Source: Akkermansiaceae bacterium UBA7890 (GTDB taxonomy: Bacteria > Verrucomicrobiota > Verrucomicrobiia > Verrucomicrobiales > Akkermansiaceae). From it: a stretch of 40,690 bases of DNA. Position 1 is the stretch's first letter. Each line of letters begins with the position of its first letter. This document shows, one piece after another, positions 24,188 through 31,991 of the stretch. The stretch is from NCBI GenBank assembly GCA_002501065.1, contig DLRK01000196.1, positions 57,430 through 98,119 of the forward strand, in the 5' to 3' direction. The position numbers and the translations under genes were made by a program. The notes beneath the pieces were generated by a model that ran no database searches, had not been told where the DNA came from, and worked only from the letters and a program-made list of their open reading frames with translations.

Positions 24188-24634
24188 CTACAAAACAGTG
24201 CAGATCCGGGTCTTTACCGAGTTGGCGAGGAAACATTCCTCGTGGGCCTTATGATGGAGTTCTTCCAGTTTTTCGGCAGAAACCGCAATTCCCTCCGCCC
24301 AGACCGTCACGGGATGGAGCTCGATCCGGCTCAGGATCGGTTTGCCGTTCTCGCCTTTCTCAAGATAGCCCACCGCTTCGTCAGTGTAGCTCTCGAGGGT
24401 GAGGTTCTGCAGCGAGGCGAAGGCGAGGAAAGTGAGCATGTGGCAACTTGAGAGGGAAGCCACGAAGGCCTGTTCAGGATCGGGAATTTCCGCGGTGCCG
24501 AGGTAATCGGCGGCTGCCGAGGCCCGCAGGGTGACGCCGTGACCGAAGTCAAGATCGTGGTCACGGGGGTATTCCTTGTAGCCGAAGCCCTTCCCGTCGC
24601 GGTTCCAGTTGAGAGTGATGGTGTGAGAGCTCAT
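24188..24634 (-). CDS. OsmC-family protein
   Basis: 148 residues. The two conserved OsmC cysteines are present: C64 in FVASLSSCHMLTFLAFA, on the central helix, and C134 in AHEECFLANSVKT. Before them are beta strands (SSHTITLNWNRDGKGFGY) and the dimer-forming region. OsmC/Ohr proteins reduce organic hydroperoxides with a peroxidatic Cys and a resolving Cys. Some members have other thiol-dependent roles, so the exact activity is inferred. The start ATG (24632-24634) overlaps the stop of a short upstream ORF. Transcription would end at the hairpin 23966-23999. Confidence 0.88.
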   Translation of the reverse strand: MSSHTITLNWNRDGKGFGYKEYPRDHDLDFGHGVTLRASAAADYLGTAEIPDPEQAFVASLSSCHMLTFLAFASLQNLTLESYTDEAVGYLEKGENGKPILSRIELHPVTVWAEGIAVSAEKLEELHHKAHEECFLANSVKTRICTVL

Positions 24635-24678
24635 GTGCAGCAGGCAGTGTTCGGGGAAAGTTCCAGGGTGGCTTCCAT
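24631..24678 (-). CDS. 15-codon upstream ORF overlapping the OsmC start
   Basis: An ATG whose first base is at 24678 (minus strand) starts MEATLELSPNTACCT, and its TGA overlaps the OsmC ATG as ATGA. The peptide ends in two adjacent cysteines. A TATAGG hexamer (24686-24691) lies seven bases before its ATG. If read, it would couple translation to OsmC, possibly in a Cys-dependent way. This is a speculative leader peptide, and a chance frame is quite possible. Confidence 0.35.
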   Translation of the reverse strand: MEATLELSPNTACCT

Positions 24679-24714
24679 GGTCGTCCCTATACGGAACGCC
24701 GGACCCTGAACACC

Positions 24715-25854
24715 CTAATTTGGGTTCAACTTCTGGTGGAGCTGCTGGAGGGAGGCGAGGATGGGATTGAAACCCGCCAGTTCCTCCGCCGATGTCACCC
24801 GGCTGCTGGCCTCGATCCGTTTCGCGATCAGCGCCCGGATCGCCTCAATCAACGCGGGCTCGTTCCGGATGACGAGATCGAGTTCGGCGGCTTTCTGGAG
24901 GGAGAAGATGTTCATGTTGCAGGAACCGGTGAGGATCAGTTCATCATCGAAGAGGAGCAGCTTGGCATGGATCATGGTCCCGGTGAGATAGACCTCGATG
25001 GGGGCCCGGGTGTAGAGATCGTGAATGGCCCAGTAATTGACATCATTGCCGATGTTGGCCTCCCGGGAGAAGAGGATCGTGATGCGCACTCCCCGCTTGG
25101 CCGCGGCCACCAGGGCGTCAGCGAATTCGGGATCCCCGATGTAGGCCACCTCGATGTAGATCGACTCCCGGGCCACCTCGATGAACCGCAGGACCTCCGG
25201 TTTGATCTCGAAAACCGACTCTCCCTCCTTGCGGTGGGTGTTGCAGAGGAAGTCTATGTTGCGTTCCGGATCATAGGGAGCTTCTCCCGCCATGCGCGTC
25301 CGCAGGCGCCGGACGAGGTCGGGATCCTCCAGGGCCAGCATGTAGTCGAAGTAATCCTGGTGCCGGTCCTCGATGTTGATACTTCCGGTGACGATGAGCT
25401 GTTCATCAAAGAGGTAATACTTGGTGTGGGTCTTGTTGATCCACTCGACCGTGACATTGGGATGGGCCAGGAGGCGGGTTCCGAGCTCCTGGTCGTGTTC
25501 GTCCTCGACAAAAGTGTCGGGAAAGGTGCGTCCAATGATCTTGTAGATGATCCGCTTGAGGAGGGGGATCCTGCGCGGGAAGAAGGATTTACGGTTCATC
25601 TCGATGACCTCACACATGATGGCCCCGATGTCCTTGATGACGCGGACCTTCACTCCCCGGTCGGCGGCGGCGAGAACAGCCTCTCCCACCCGCGTGCCAG
25701 CCTCATCGGAGCGCCAGACGTACATGAAGATCTCCACGCTCTCCCGGGCCTTCTCCAGTTCCTCCACCACGAGGTCGAAGGTGGGATCGGCCACTCGCTC
25801 CGGGGGGAAGGAGGCGGTGAGCGGAGGATGAAGGAGGTGACACTTAGTCTTCAT
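24715..25854 (-). CDS. Phospholipase D-family protein (cardiolipin synthase-like)
   Basis: 379 residues with two complete HKD motifs: H143-x-K145-x4-D150 in KTHTKYYLFDEQLIVTGSIN and H296-x-K298-x4-D303 in MIHAKLLLFDDELILTGSCN. Each is followed by the usual GS-N tail. The N-terminal region has VEIFMYVWRSDEAGTRVGEA, as in bacterial cardiolipin synthases and relatives. It has no membrane spans or clear signal sequence, unlike E. coli ClsA, and is shorter than that enzyme. Known reactions of the family are phosphatidyl transfer and phosphodiester hydrolysis. Which applies here is not clear. An 80-base gap separates it from OsmC on the same strand. Confidence 0.88.
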   Translation of the reverse strand: MKTKCHLLHPPLTASFPPERVADPTFDLVVEELEKARESVEIFMYVWRSDEAGTRVGEAVLAAADRGVKVRVIKDIGAIMCEVIEMNRKSFFPRRIPLLKRIIYKIIGRTFPDTFVEDEHDQELGTRLLAHPNVTVEWINKTHTKYYLFDEQLIVTGSINIEDRHQDYFDYMLALEDPDLVRRLRTRMAGEAPYDPERNIDFLCNTHRKEGESVFEIKPEVLRFIEVARESIYIEVAYIGDPEFADALVAAAKRGVRITILFSREANIGNDVNYWAIHDLYTRAPIEVYLTGTMIHAKLLLFDDELILTGSCNMNIFSLQKAAELDLVIRNEPALIEAIRALIAKRIEASSRVTSAEELAGFNPILASLQQLHQKLNPN

Positions 25855-25942
25855 GGTGCAGGGGAGGCTTTCCGGGTCAGGGGCGCCTCATGTCTGAACA
25901 GGAATGTCTGCGGGCGAAACATGAAAATCCAGAATTTGTGGT

Positions 25943-25972
25943 TTGAGATTGCGGGGGAGGGCATCCTACATT
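25943..25972 (+). promoter_or_regulatory. Putative promoter for the YebC gene
   Basis: TTGAGA (25943-25948), an 18-base spacer and TACATT (25967-25972). The ATG is at 25983, ten bases after the -10, leaving a leader of only a few bases and no Shine-Dalgarno sequence. Confidence 0.4.
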
Positions 25973-25982
25973 CTCTCCGCCC

Positions 25983-26693
25983 ATGGGACGCGCATTTGAG
26001 TATCGACGGGCCGCCAAGGAGAAGCGGTGGGACAAGATGTCGAAGGTCTTCCCCAAGCTGGCGAGGACCATCACGATGGCGGCCAAGGAGGGGGGGGTGG
26101 ATCCGGACAGCAACTCCAGGCTGCGCACCGCGATCCTGAATGCCAAGGCGCAGAACATGCCCAAGGACAACATTGAGACCGCCATCAAGCGGGCCGCGGG
26201 CAAGGACATGGCCGAGATCTCGGAGGTCAACTACGAGGCCAAGGGACCGCATGGGGTGATGCTTTTCATCGAGACGGCCACCGACAACACGAACCGTACC
26301 ATCTCCAACGTCCGCACCCCCATCAACAAGGCGGGCGGGGAAATTCTCAACAGCGGTTCGCTGCAGTTCCTCTTCGACCGCAAGGCCGTCATCCAGTTCG
26401 AGAGAAAGGAAGGGGACGACCTTGAAGAAATCGAGCTCGAGCTCATCGATCACGGCCTGGAGGAAATGGAGGAGAACGAGGGGACGGTGTTCGTCTACGG
26501 GGACTTCACCAATTTCGGTTCTCTCTCTCAGGCCTGCGAGAAACTCGGGATCGAATTGAGCAAGGCCGGTCTGCAGCGCATTCCGAACAATCCGCAGGAG
26601 TTCAGCGAGGGTCAGCTCGACGAGATCGAGTCCCTGATCGACAAGCTGGAAGACGATGAGGATGTGCAGGCCGTCTACACCAACGTAGCGTAG
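25983..26693 (+). CDS. YebC/PmpR family transcriptional regulator or translation factor
   Basis: 236 residues, close to the usual 240-250. Signature segments are present: MGRAFEYRRAAKEKRWDKMS at the start, KVFPKLARTITMAAKEGG, NIETAIKRAAG, then the three-domain pattern with YEAKGPHGVMLFIETATDN, and an acidic C-terminus. Older work describes PmpR-type members as DNA-binding regulators. More recent reports link YebC paralogues to translation of proline-rich stretches. Sequence alone does not settle which applies. It is cytoplasmic and divergent from the phospholipase D-family gene. Confidence 0.93.
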   Translation: MGRAFEYRRAAKEKRWDKMSKVFPKLARTITMAAKEGGVDPDSNSRLRTAILNAKAQNMPKDNIETAIKRAAGKDMAEISEVNYEAKGPHGVMLFIETATDNTNRTISNVRTPINKAGGEILNSGSLQFLFDRKAVIQFERKEGDDLEEIELELIDHGLEEMEENEGTVFVYGDFTNFGSLSQACEKLGIELSKAGLQRIPNNPQEFSEGQLDEIESLIDKLEDDEDVQAVYTNVA

Positions 26694-26706
26694 TTCCTGC
26701 CGGCCC

Positions 26707-27489
26707 TCAGGCGGAGTGCACGGTGTAGCCGCCGGAGCGTTCGTCCGCTTCGAGCCGTAGCAGGCCGTTCTCTTCCGCCTCGAGGAGGACTTCATTGAAG
26801 GAACGGAAACCGTGGGCGCGTTCGTTAAAGCCGGGGTTCCGCCTTTTGAGTGCCTGTTTGATCATGGAGCCCCAGATGGCTTCGTCGTTGCCCCGTTCCT
26901 CCAGGAGGGCTTCGAAGGTGTCGGCCACCTGCTCGAGAGCCTCCTCGGTGGTGGGGCCCTCAGAAGTCTTCCCCGCCGCGGTCTTCTTCCTGGCCGTCTT
27001 GCGGGGGGGCTGCTTTCTGGCCGTTTTCTTGGCCGGGGACTTGCGCACGAGATCATCGTAATAGATGAACTCGTCGCAGTTCCTGATGAAGAGGTCGGAA
27101 CTGGAGTTCTTCACTCCCACCCCGATGACGGTCTTGGCGTTCTCGCGGAGCTTGCTGACGAGGGGGGAAAAATCCGAGTCCCCGGAGATAATGACAAAGG
27201 TGTCGACGTGGCCCTTGGCGTAACAGAGGTCGAGGGCGTCCACCACCATGCGGATATCGGCGGAATTCTTGCCCGACTGCCGGAAATGCGGGATCTCAAT
27301 GAGTTCAAAGGCCGCGTCGTGCAGGTCGCGCTTGAATTCCTTGAAGCGTGAAAAGTCGCAGTAGGCCTTTTTCAGGACGATGTGCCCCTTGAGAAAAAGG
27401 CGCTCGAAGACCTTGGCGATGGAAAAGGTCGGATAGCGGGCGTCACGGGCGCCGATGGCGATGTTCTCCAGGTCGAGGAAGACCGCCAT
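26707..27489 (-). CDS. NYN (PIN-like) RNase-domain protein with C-terminal LOTUS/OST-HTH domain
   Basis: 260 residues. The NYN domain (about 1-147) shows the acidic metal site: D6 in AVFLDLENI, D78/D84 in SADIRMVVDALDL and D104/D106 in IISGDSDFSPLVSKL. A Lys/Arg/Pro/Ala-rich linker follows (about 150-175, with repeats of the type KKTARK), resembling histone H1-like tails. The C-terminal part (about 183-258) fits a LOTUS/OST-HTH winged helix (IWGSMIKQALKRRNPGFNER, GFRSFNEVLLEAEENGLL). Bacterial NYN-LOTUS proteins are predicted RNA-processing nucleases. The RNA target is unknown. It converges on YebC with a 13-base gap. Confidence 0.88.
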   Translation of the reverse strand: MAVFLDLENIAIGARDARYPTFSIAKVFERLFLKGHIVLKKAYCDFSRFKEFKRDLHDAAFELIEIPHFRQSGKNSADIRMVVDALDLCYAKGHVDTFVIISGDSDFSPLVSKLRENAKTVIGVGVKNSSSDLFIRNCDEFIYYDDLVRKSPAKKTARKQPPRKTARKKTAAGKTSEGPTTEEALEQVADTFEALLEERGNDEAIWGSMIKQALKRRNPGFNERAHGFRSFNEVLLEAEENGLLRLEADERSGGYTVHSA

Positions 27490-27655
27490 GGTGGCGTTGG
27501 GTGCGTTGTGGGAAGTGCTGATGAGTGAACTCTAGGGAAGCGGGGACCGGGGAGCAAGTAGTGAGCCCGTCTTTGCCCTGGCAGGCCATGGCGGGGGCAC
27601 GTCGCGGGCCTGCGGGTGCCGGGCAGGATGTCCTGACCAGGAACGCGGTCCGCCT

Positions 27656-29122
27656 CTACCTGTTCTTCTTGGGCCGGGCTTTCCCGTATTCGATGCCCAG
27701 ATCGTTGGTGCGGATCGTCTGCAGCCTGGCCGCGAGGCGGTGCTGGAATGATTGAGTGATCCTGGCGTGCGAGGGCTCTTCCGCCAGGTTGGTGAATTGT
27801 CCCGGATCCTTCACCATGTCGAAGAGTTCCCTCCCGCCGCCGGCATCCTCGCCATACTGCAGGTAGGCCCATTCCGTGTTTCGCAGGAGAAAGCCCTTGC
27901 GCATGGGTGCCACGCAGAAGGCCTCCTCACGCACCTTGTGCGAGGGATTGCCGAGCATCTTCGAGATGTCCTCTCCCTGCAGGCGGGCGGGGACATCCAG
28001 TCCGCAAAGGCTGGCGGTGGTGGGATAGAGATCCAGCAGTTCGACAAAGGAATGGCAGATCGCGGGTTTCTTCCCGGGGACACTGATGATGAGGGGAACG
28101 CCCGCGGATTCGTCCCGGAGGCTGACCTTGGCCCAGAAGTCGTGTTCGCCGAGGTGGTAGCCGTGGTCGCTGGTGAAAATGATGATGGTTTTCTCGGTGA
28201 GACCCGCCTGGTCGAGGGCGTCGAGGACCTTGCCAACCTGGGCGTCCATGTAGGCCACCGAGGCATAGTAGCCGCCGATGGCCTTCCTCTGCCGGCGGAG
28301 ATCCATCTTCATGTTGGCGCTCGTGCAGTAATTGAGGCCCGCCTTGGGAATATCGTCCCAGTCGCCGGGTATCTTCGGTGGCAGGACCATCTTGCGGTAG
28401 GGCTTGAAGGGCGGGTAATAGGATCGCGGGGCGACGAAAGGAACGTGCGGACGCACGAAACCGACGCCCAACCAGAACGGCTTGTCTTTGTGTAGGTGAA
28501 TGAGTTCCACCGCTTTTTTGGCGGTTTTGCCGTCGGAATGCACGAGGTCATCCCCGTCGGCTTCCACCACCACGAAGGTGTTGCCACCCACGGCAGGCTT
28601 CTTCCCGTCCGGATTGTTCTGCAGGGTTTCCCCGTCCCCGGGAGCCCGCCATTCAGGGCCCTTGCTGTTGAACCGCTCCGTCCAGGAAGCCGCATCATCA
28701 GCCCCGTGACTGCCCTGTTCTATGCCAATGGGCACGCCCATGTGATAGATCTTGCTGACCCGGGCGGCGTAGTAGCCGCTGTTCATGAAGTGCTGTGACC
28801 ATGTTGCGCGGTTCCCGATGCGGGGCCGGGGGTTACGGTAGCCGAGTTCCCCGGTGGCATGGGGATAATAACCCGACATGAAGGAGGCCCGGGAGGGACC
28901 GCAGTAGGTTCCCTGGCAGTAGGCCCGCGTGAAGCGCGTCCCACGGGACGCAAGGCGGTCGATGTTGGGAGTCTTACAGACCTTGTTTCCGTAGCAGGAA
29001 AGCGCGGTATAGGTGAGGTCGTCCGAAATCAGGAAGAGAACATTGTGCTTCGGCTGGTCCGCCGGGGCGGATGGAAGGGTGCCGGGAAAGAGAAGGATGG
29101 CGAGCAGGAGCAATGGTCTCAT
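27656..29122 (-). CDS. Exported sulfatase (iduronate-2-sulfatase-like)
   Basis: 488 residues from ATG 29122; an upstream ATG at 29161 lies beyond the proposed promoter. A signal sequence (MRPLLLLAILLFPGTLPSA) precedes NVLFLISDDLTY with metal-binding D34/D35. The sulfatase signature is C74-G-P-S-R in GTYCGPSRASFMSG; the Cys would be converted to formylglycine. Later motifs are FVRPHVPFVAP and FTSDHGYHLGEHDFW, and NPRPRIGNR. This type removes O- or N-sulfate from sugars such as sulfated glycans. The specificity is not readable. An anaerobic maturase or FGE gene is not in the window. It is divergent from the Gfo/Idh/MocA gene. Confidence 0.9.
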   Translation of the reverse strand: MRPLLLLAILLFPGTLPSAPADQPKHNVLFLISDDLTYTALSCYGNKVCKTPNIDRLASRGTRFTRAYCQGTYCGPSRASFMSGYYPHATGELGYRNPRPRIGNRATWSQHFMNSGYYAARVSKIYHMGVPIGIEQGSHGADDAASWTERFNSKGPEWRAPGDGETLQNNPDGKKPAVGGNTFVVVEADGDDLVHSDGKTAKKAVELIHLHKDKPFWLGVGFVRPHVPFVAPRSYYPPFKPYRKMVLPPKIPGDWDDIPKAGLNYCTSANMKMDLRRQRKAIGGYYASVAYMDAQVGKVLDALDQAGLTEKTIIIFTSDHGYHLGEHDFWAKVSLRDESAGVPLIISVPGKKPAICHSFVELLDLYPTTASLCGLDVPARLQGEDISKMLGNPSHKVREEAFCVAPMRKGFLLRNTEWAYLQYGEDAGGGRELFDMVKDPGQFTNLAEEPSHARITQSFQHRLAARLQTIRTNDLGIEYGKARPKKNR

Positions 29123-29133
29123 GGAAAGTCGCG

Positions 29134-29161
29134 ACTGTAGCGGAGGGTCGCGGGCGGGCAA
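29134..29161 (-). promoter_or_regulatory. Putative sulfatase promoter
   Basis: On the minus strand TTGCCC (29156-29161), a 16-base spacer and TACAGT (29134-29139). The ATG begins at 29122, eleven bases after the -10, so the leader would be about five bases. Confidence 0.4.
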
Positions 29162-29166
29162 TCAGA

Positions 29167-29194
29167 TTGACCTGACTTGTGCCACCGGTACTAG
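29167..29194 (+). promoter_or_regulatory. Putative Gfo/Idh/MocA promoter
   Basis: TTGACC (29167-29172), a 16-base spacer and TACTAG (29189-29194). ATG 29203 is eight bases after the -10. The purine-rich GTGAGGG touching the ATG is too close to act as a normal Shine-Dalgarno site. It is divergent from the sulfatase promoter with only five bases between the two -35 elements, so the pair could share a regulator. Confidence 0.42.
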
Positions 29195-29202
29195 TGTGAG
29201 GG

Positions 29203-30411
29203 ATGAAGCGAAGATCGTTCCTTGCCCTGGGCGGGGCCGCCACCGTCGGCCTGCCACAGCTGATTGCTGCCGAAGATGCCTCGCGCAAAACCCTGAGAGT
29301 AGGGATAATCGGGCACACCGGGCGGGGGAACTATGGACACGGCCTCGATACGGTCTGGCTCAGGATCAAGGGTGCCGACGTGGTGGGGGTGGCCGACCCG
29401 GACGAGGCCGGCAGGCAGCGGGCGGTGCAGAGACTCAAGGCCAAACGGGGCTTCCAGGACCATCGTCAGTTGCTCAAGGAGACCGAACCCGAGTTCGTTT
29501 CCATCTGTCCGCGCTATGCCGATCAGCATGCCGGCCTGATGGCGGACTGTGCCAGGGCGGGAGTGAAGGGGATCTACGTCGAGAAGCCCTTCTGCCGCAC
29601 CCCGGCGGAGGCCGACCACGTGCGGGAGGTTTGCCGGAAGCATGGGACCAGGGTGGCGGTGGCCCATCGCAATCGCTACAATCCCGCTGTGAAGCATATT
29701 GCCGCCCATGTCGCGGAGGGCGGTATCGGGAAACTGCTTGAGATCCGGGGACGGGGGAAGGGTGACCGACGGGGGGGAGCGGAGGATCTCTGGGTCCTGG
29801 GTTCGCATGTCATGGACATGATCCGGTTCTTTGCCGGACATCCGGTCACCTGCTCGGCCGAGATGCTGAAGGGCGGAAAGCCGGTGACGGCGGATGACAT
29901 TTACGAGGGGGCGGAGGGCCTCGGACCGCTGGCGGGAGACGAACTGCATGCGCGTTTCCGGATGTCGAGTGGAGTGATCGCCACTTTCGATTCCATCGCC
30001 AATGATGACACCTCCAACTTCGGATTCGGCCTGCAGTTGATTGGCAGCCGGGGGATCATCGCGATCAGGGCCGACCGCGATCCCCTCGCGCACCTTATCG
30101 AGGGAAATCCCTTCATGCCTCCCAAGAACCCGCGGGAGTGGAAGCCGATCACGACCATGGGAATCGGCCGGAAGGAGGATCGTCCCCAGTTCATCAAGGA
30201 GATCCATGAGCACGTGGTGGCAGTGAGGGACCTCGTTGTGGCGGTGGATGAAAACCGTGAACCGGTCTGCGGCCTTGAGGAGGGGGCGGGGACGGTGGAG
30301 ATGATCTGTGCCGTCTTTGAGTCCCATCGGCAGGGCGGGAGGGCGGTAGCCTTTCCCCTCAAGGAACGGGGGCATCCGCTGGCCAGGATGAGGGAAGGGG
30401 GGAAGAAGTAG
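29203..30411 (+). CDS. Exported Gfo/Idh/MocA-family oxidoreductase, Tat-type signal
   Basis: 402 residues. The start MKRRSFLALGGAATVGLPQL is a twin-arginine signal. The Rossmann half has a nucleotide-binding loop GIIGHTGRGNYG (34-45) and VADPDEA. The family motif EKP (127-129) is in IYVEKPFCRTPAEADHV, and the C-terminal alpha/beta half carries VAHRNRYNPA. Members oxidise or epimerise sugars and inositols with NAD(P). Tat export would carry the folded protein with its cofactor to the periplasm. The neighbourhood (sulfatase) suggests action on a sugar released from a polymer, which is inference. Confidence 0.9.
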   Translation: MKRRSFLALGGAATVGLPQLIAAEDASRKTLRVGIIGHTGRGNYGHGLDTVWLRIKGADVVGVADPDEAGRQRAVQRLKAKRGFQDHRQLLKETEPEFVSICPRYADQHAGLMADCARAGVKGIYVEKPFCRTPAEADHVREVCRKHGTRVAVAHRNRYNPAVKHIAAHVAEGGIGKLLEIRGRGKGDRRGGAEDLWVLGSHVMDMIRFFAGHPVTCSAEMLKGGKPVTADDIYEGAEGLGPLAGDELHARFRMSSGVIATFDSIANDDTSNFGFGLQLIGSRGIIAIRADRDPLAHLIEGNPFMPPKNPREWKPITTMGIGRKEDRPQFIKEIHEHVVAVRDLVVAVDENREPVCGLEEGAGTVEMICAVFESHRQGGRAVAFPLKERGHPLARMREGGKK

Positions 30412-30453
30412 TGTCTGGGAGTCTTCTCGCTGCTCCACCGACCGTTATCGCAT

Positions 30454-30481
30454 GGGATGCAGATCCGGTCACCTGCGTCCC
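30454..30481. terminator. Hairpin between convergent Gfo and DUF1552 genes
   Basis: GGGATGCAG (30454-30462) pairs with CTGCGTCCC (30473-30481) with one T-G pair and a ten-base loop. No T run follows on either side. The position between convergent stops makes a terminator role likely but unproven. Confidence 0.45.
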
Positions 30482-30490
30482 GGATATGTC

Positions 30491-31936
30491 CTAGGCCCGG
30501 ATCTGGTCGATGTTCCGGGTTTCACGCTTCGCTGGTCCCAATCGGCCCGGAGCACCCATGGTGCGGATCATGGTGTTGTAGACATCGAGGCCTTCCGCGC
30601 CGATATCCATGATCTGCCCGGTTTTGAAGAGGCCGTTGGCACTCGTAATGGCGTGGAACACGCCGGAGAGTTCGCGTTGCACGTTGTTGTGTCGTCCGTC
30701 GCCGGATTCGGTAGAGATGGTGAAGAGGGAATTTTCCAGGATGCTTCTGCCGTTGGCTTCTCTTGTCTTGGCCAGGCGCTGGAGGAAGTAGGCAACCTCG
30801 CGCATCTTCATATGGGCGTGGGCCCGCAAGGCTTCATTCTTCGTCTTCTCGCTGAACTTGTGCCACCACTCATGGCTGCAGCCCTTATCTCCCGTGGCAT
30901 TCTGCTGACGCGCGTCGTCGAAAGTGAAAATCTTGCGGCCATTGTAGTGGTAGTCTCCCGTAAGGCGGATGCGTTCCCCGGCAGCCAGGAAGGTGAGCGA
31001 TCCGAATCTCACCCGATCGGTCTCGATGGCCAAGGCGTAGAGATCGGCCATCAGGCGCCACTCGGTAGTCAGTTCCTCAAGGGTGATGTCGATGCCCTGT
31101 CCTCCTGGATCGGCTGAACCACCGTGCAGGACCTGTGAGCGGGGAGGCCGGGGGGGGGCATCGTCACCGTCGGGACCATCCTTCCTGCGCTTCATGGCAT
31201 AGGCCCGCTGCTCGTACTCACGGATGCGCTCGAGGTGTTCAGTAACGCGGGCCCTGGAGGCGGATCCAAGCGGGGAATTATTGCCGGTGTAATAGCGGTA
31301 CTCGTCGACCACGGAGTCAAGCACGCTACGCTTGAGTCGCGCACGTCGGGCGTCGGGATTCTTGTCGTCAATGGTGACCGATCCGAACACGCGCTCGAAG
31401 AGATCCCGCGGGCGTTCCTGCATGGTGGCTGCGACCGTTCCGTTCGGGTTGTAAGAGTGGACGTAGCGGCTCACCCGGCTGCGACGGAAGTAAGTGCCCC
31501 CCACAAGAGTGGGGACCATCCCGGCGGGTAATCCCCCGGGGTAGACACCGCGGCGGATCATCTGGTCGAGAGAGGCCCCGCCCGATTTCGCCTCGCCGTT
31601 GGGTGGGGTGGCGGTGAAGGCTCCTGAAGCACCGTCGAAGTGGGCATTGATTCCGCTTTCATCACAGCGAACCTGGTTCACCTCCCGCATGATGAGAAGT
31701 TTGTCACGGAGGGGCTTGAGAGGTTCCAGGACACTATCGAAGCCCTCGCTCTGGATTGGTTTCGGGATGCCGAGTCCGAAAAATACATTGAAGGCCCGGA
31801 CGGGAATTCCCCCATTCGCCGGGGCTGGTGCGGCCAGAGCCCTCGAGACGAGCATCTCCTCCAGGAAAGGCAGCCCAATGGTGGCGGCACCAACTCCGCG
31901 AAGCATGGTGCGGCGATTGATGCTGTTCTTTTTCAT
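30491..31936 (-). CDS. DUF1552 domain protein, Tat-type signal
   Basis: 481 residues from ATG 31936 (MKKNSINRRTMLRGVGAATIGLPF); the upstream ATG at 31966 adds ten residues before the Tat signal. The body follows the DUF1552 pattern: PVRAFNVFFGLGIPKP, NAHFDGASGAFTATPP, YRYYTGNNSPLGSASRA, LYALAIETDRVRFGSLTFL and GCSHEWWHKFSEK. The family is confined largely to Planctomycetes, Verrucomicrobia and some Proteobacteria. It is nearly always next to a DUF1592 cytochrome gene, as here (55 bases upstream). The function is unknown. The fold relative is DUF1501/sulfatase-like proteins. Confidence 0.92.
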   Translation of the reverse strand: MKKNSINRRTMLRGVGAATIGLPFLEEMLVSRALAAPAPANGGIPVRAFNVFFGLGIPKPIQSEGFDSVLEPLKPLRDKLLIMREVNQVRCDESGINAHFDGASGAFTATPPNGEAKSGGASLDQMIRRGVYPGGLPAGMVPTLVGGTYFRRSRVSRYVHSYNPNGTVAATMQERPRDLFERVFGSVTIDDKNPDARRARLKRSVLDSVVDEYRYYTGNNSPLGSASRARVTEHLERIREYEQRAYAMKRRKDGPDGDDAPPRPPRSQVLHGGSADPGGQGIDITLEELTTEWRLMADLYALAIETDRVRFGSLTFLAAGERIRLTGDYHYNGRKIFTFDDARQQNATGDKGCSHEWWHKFSEKTKNEALRAHAHMKMREVAYFLQRLAKTREANGRSILENSLFTISTESGDGRHNNVQRELSGVFHAITSANGLFKTGQIMDIGAEGLDVYNTMIRTMGAPGRLGPAKRETRNIDQIRA

Positions 31937-31991
31937 GGGAGCCAATGCTGATATCTCATTATCCACTGGAAAGGAAGTTGGGAATGCAGGG

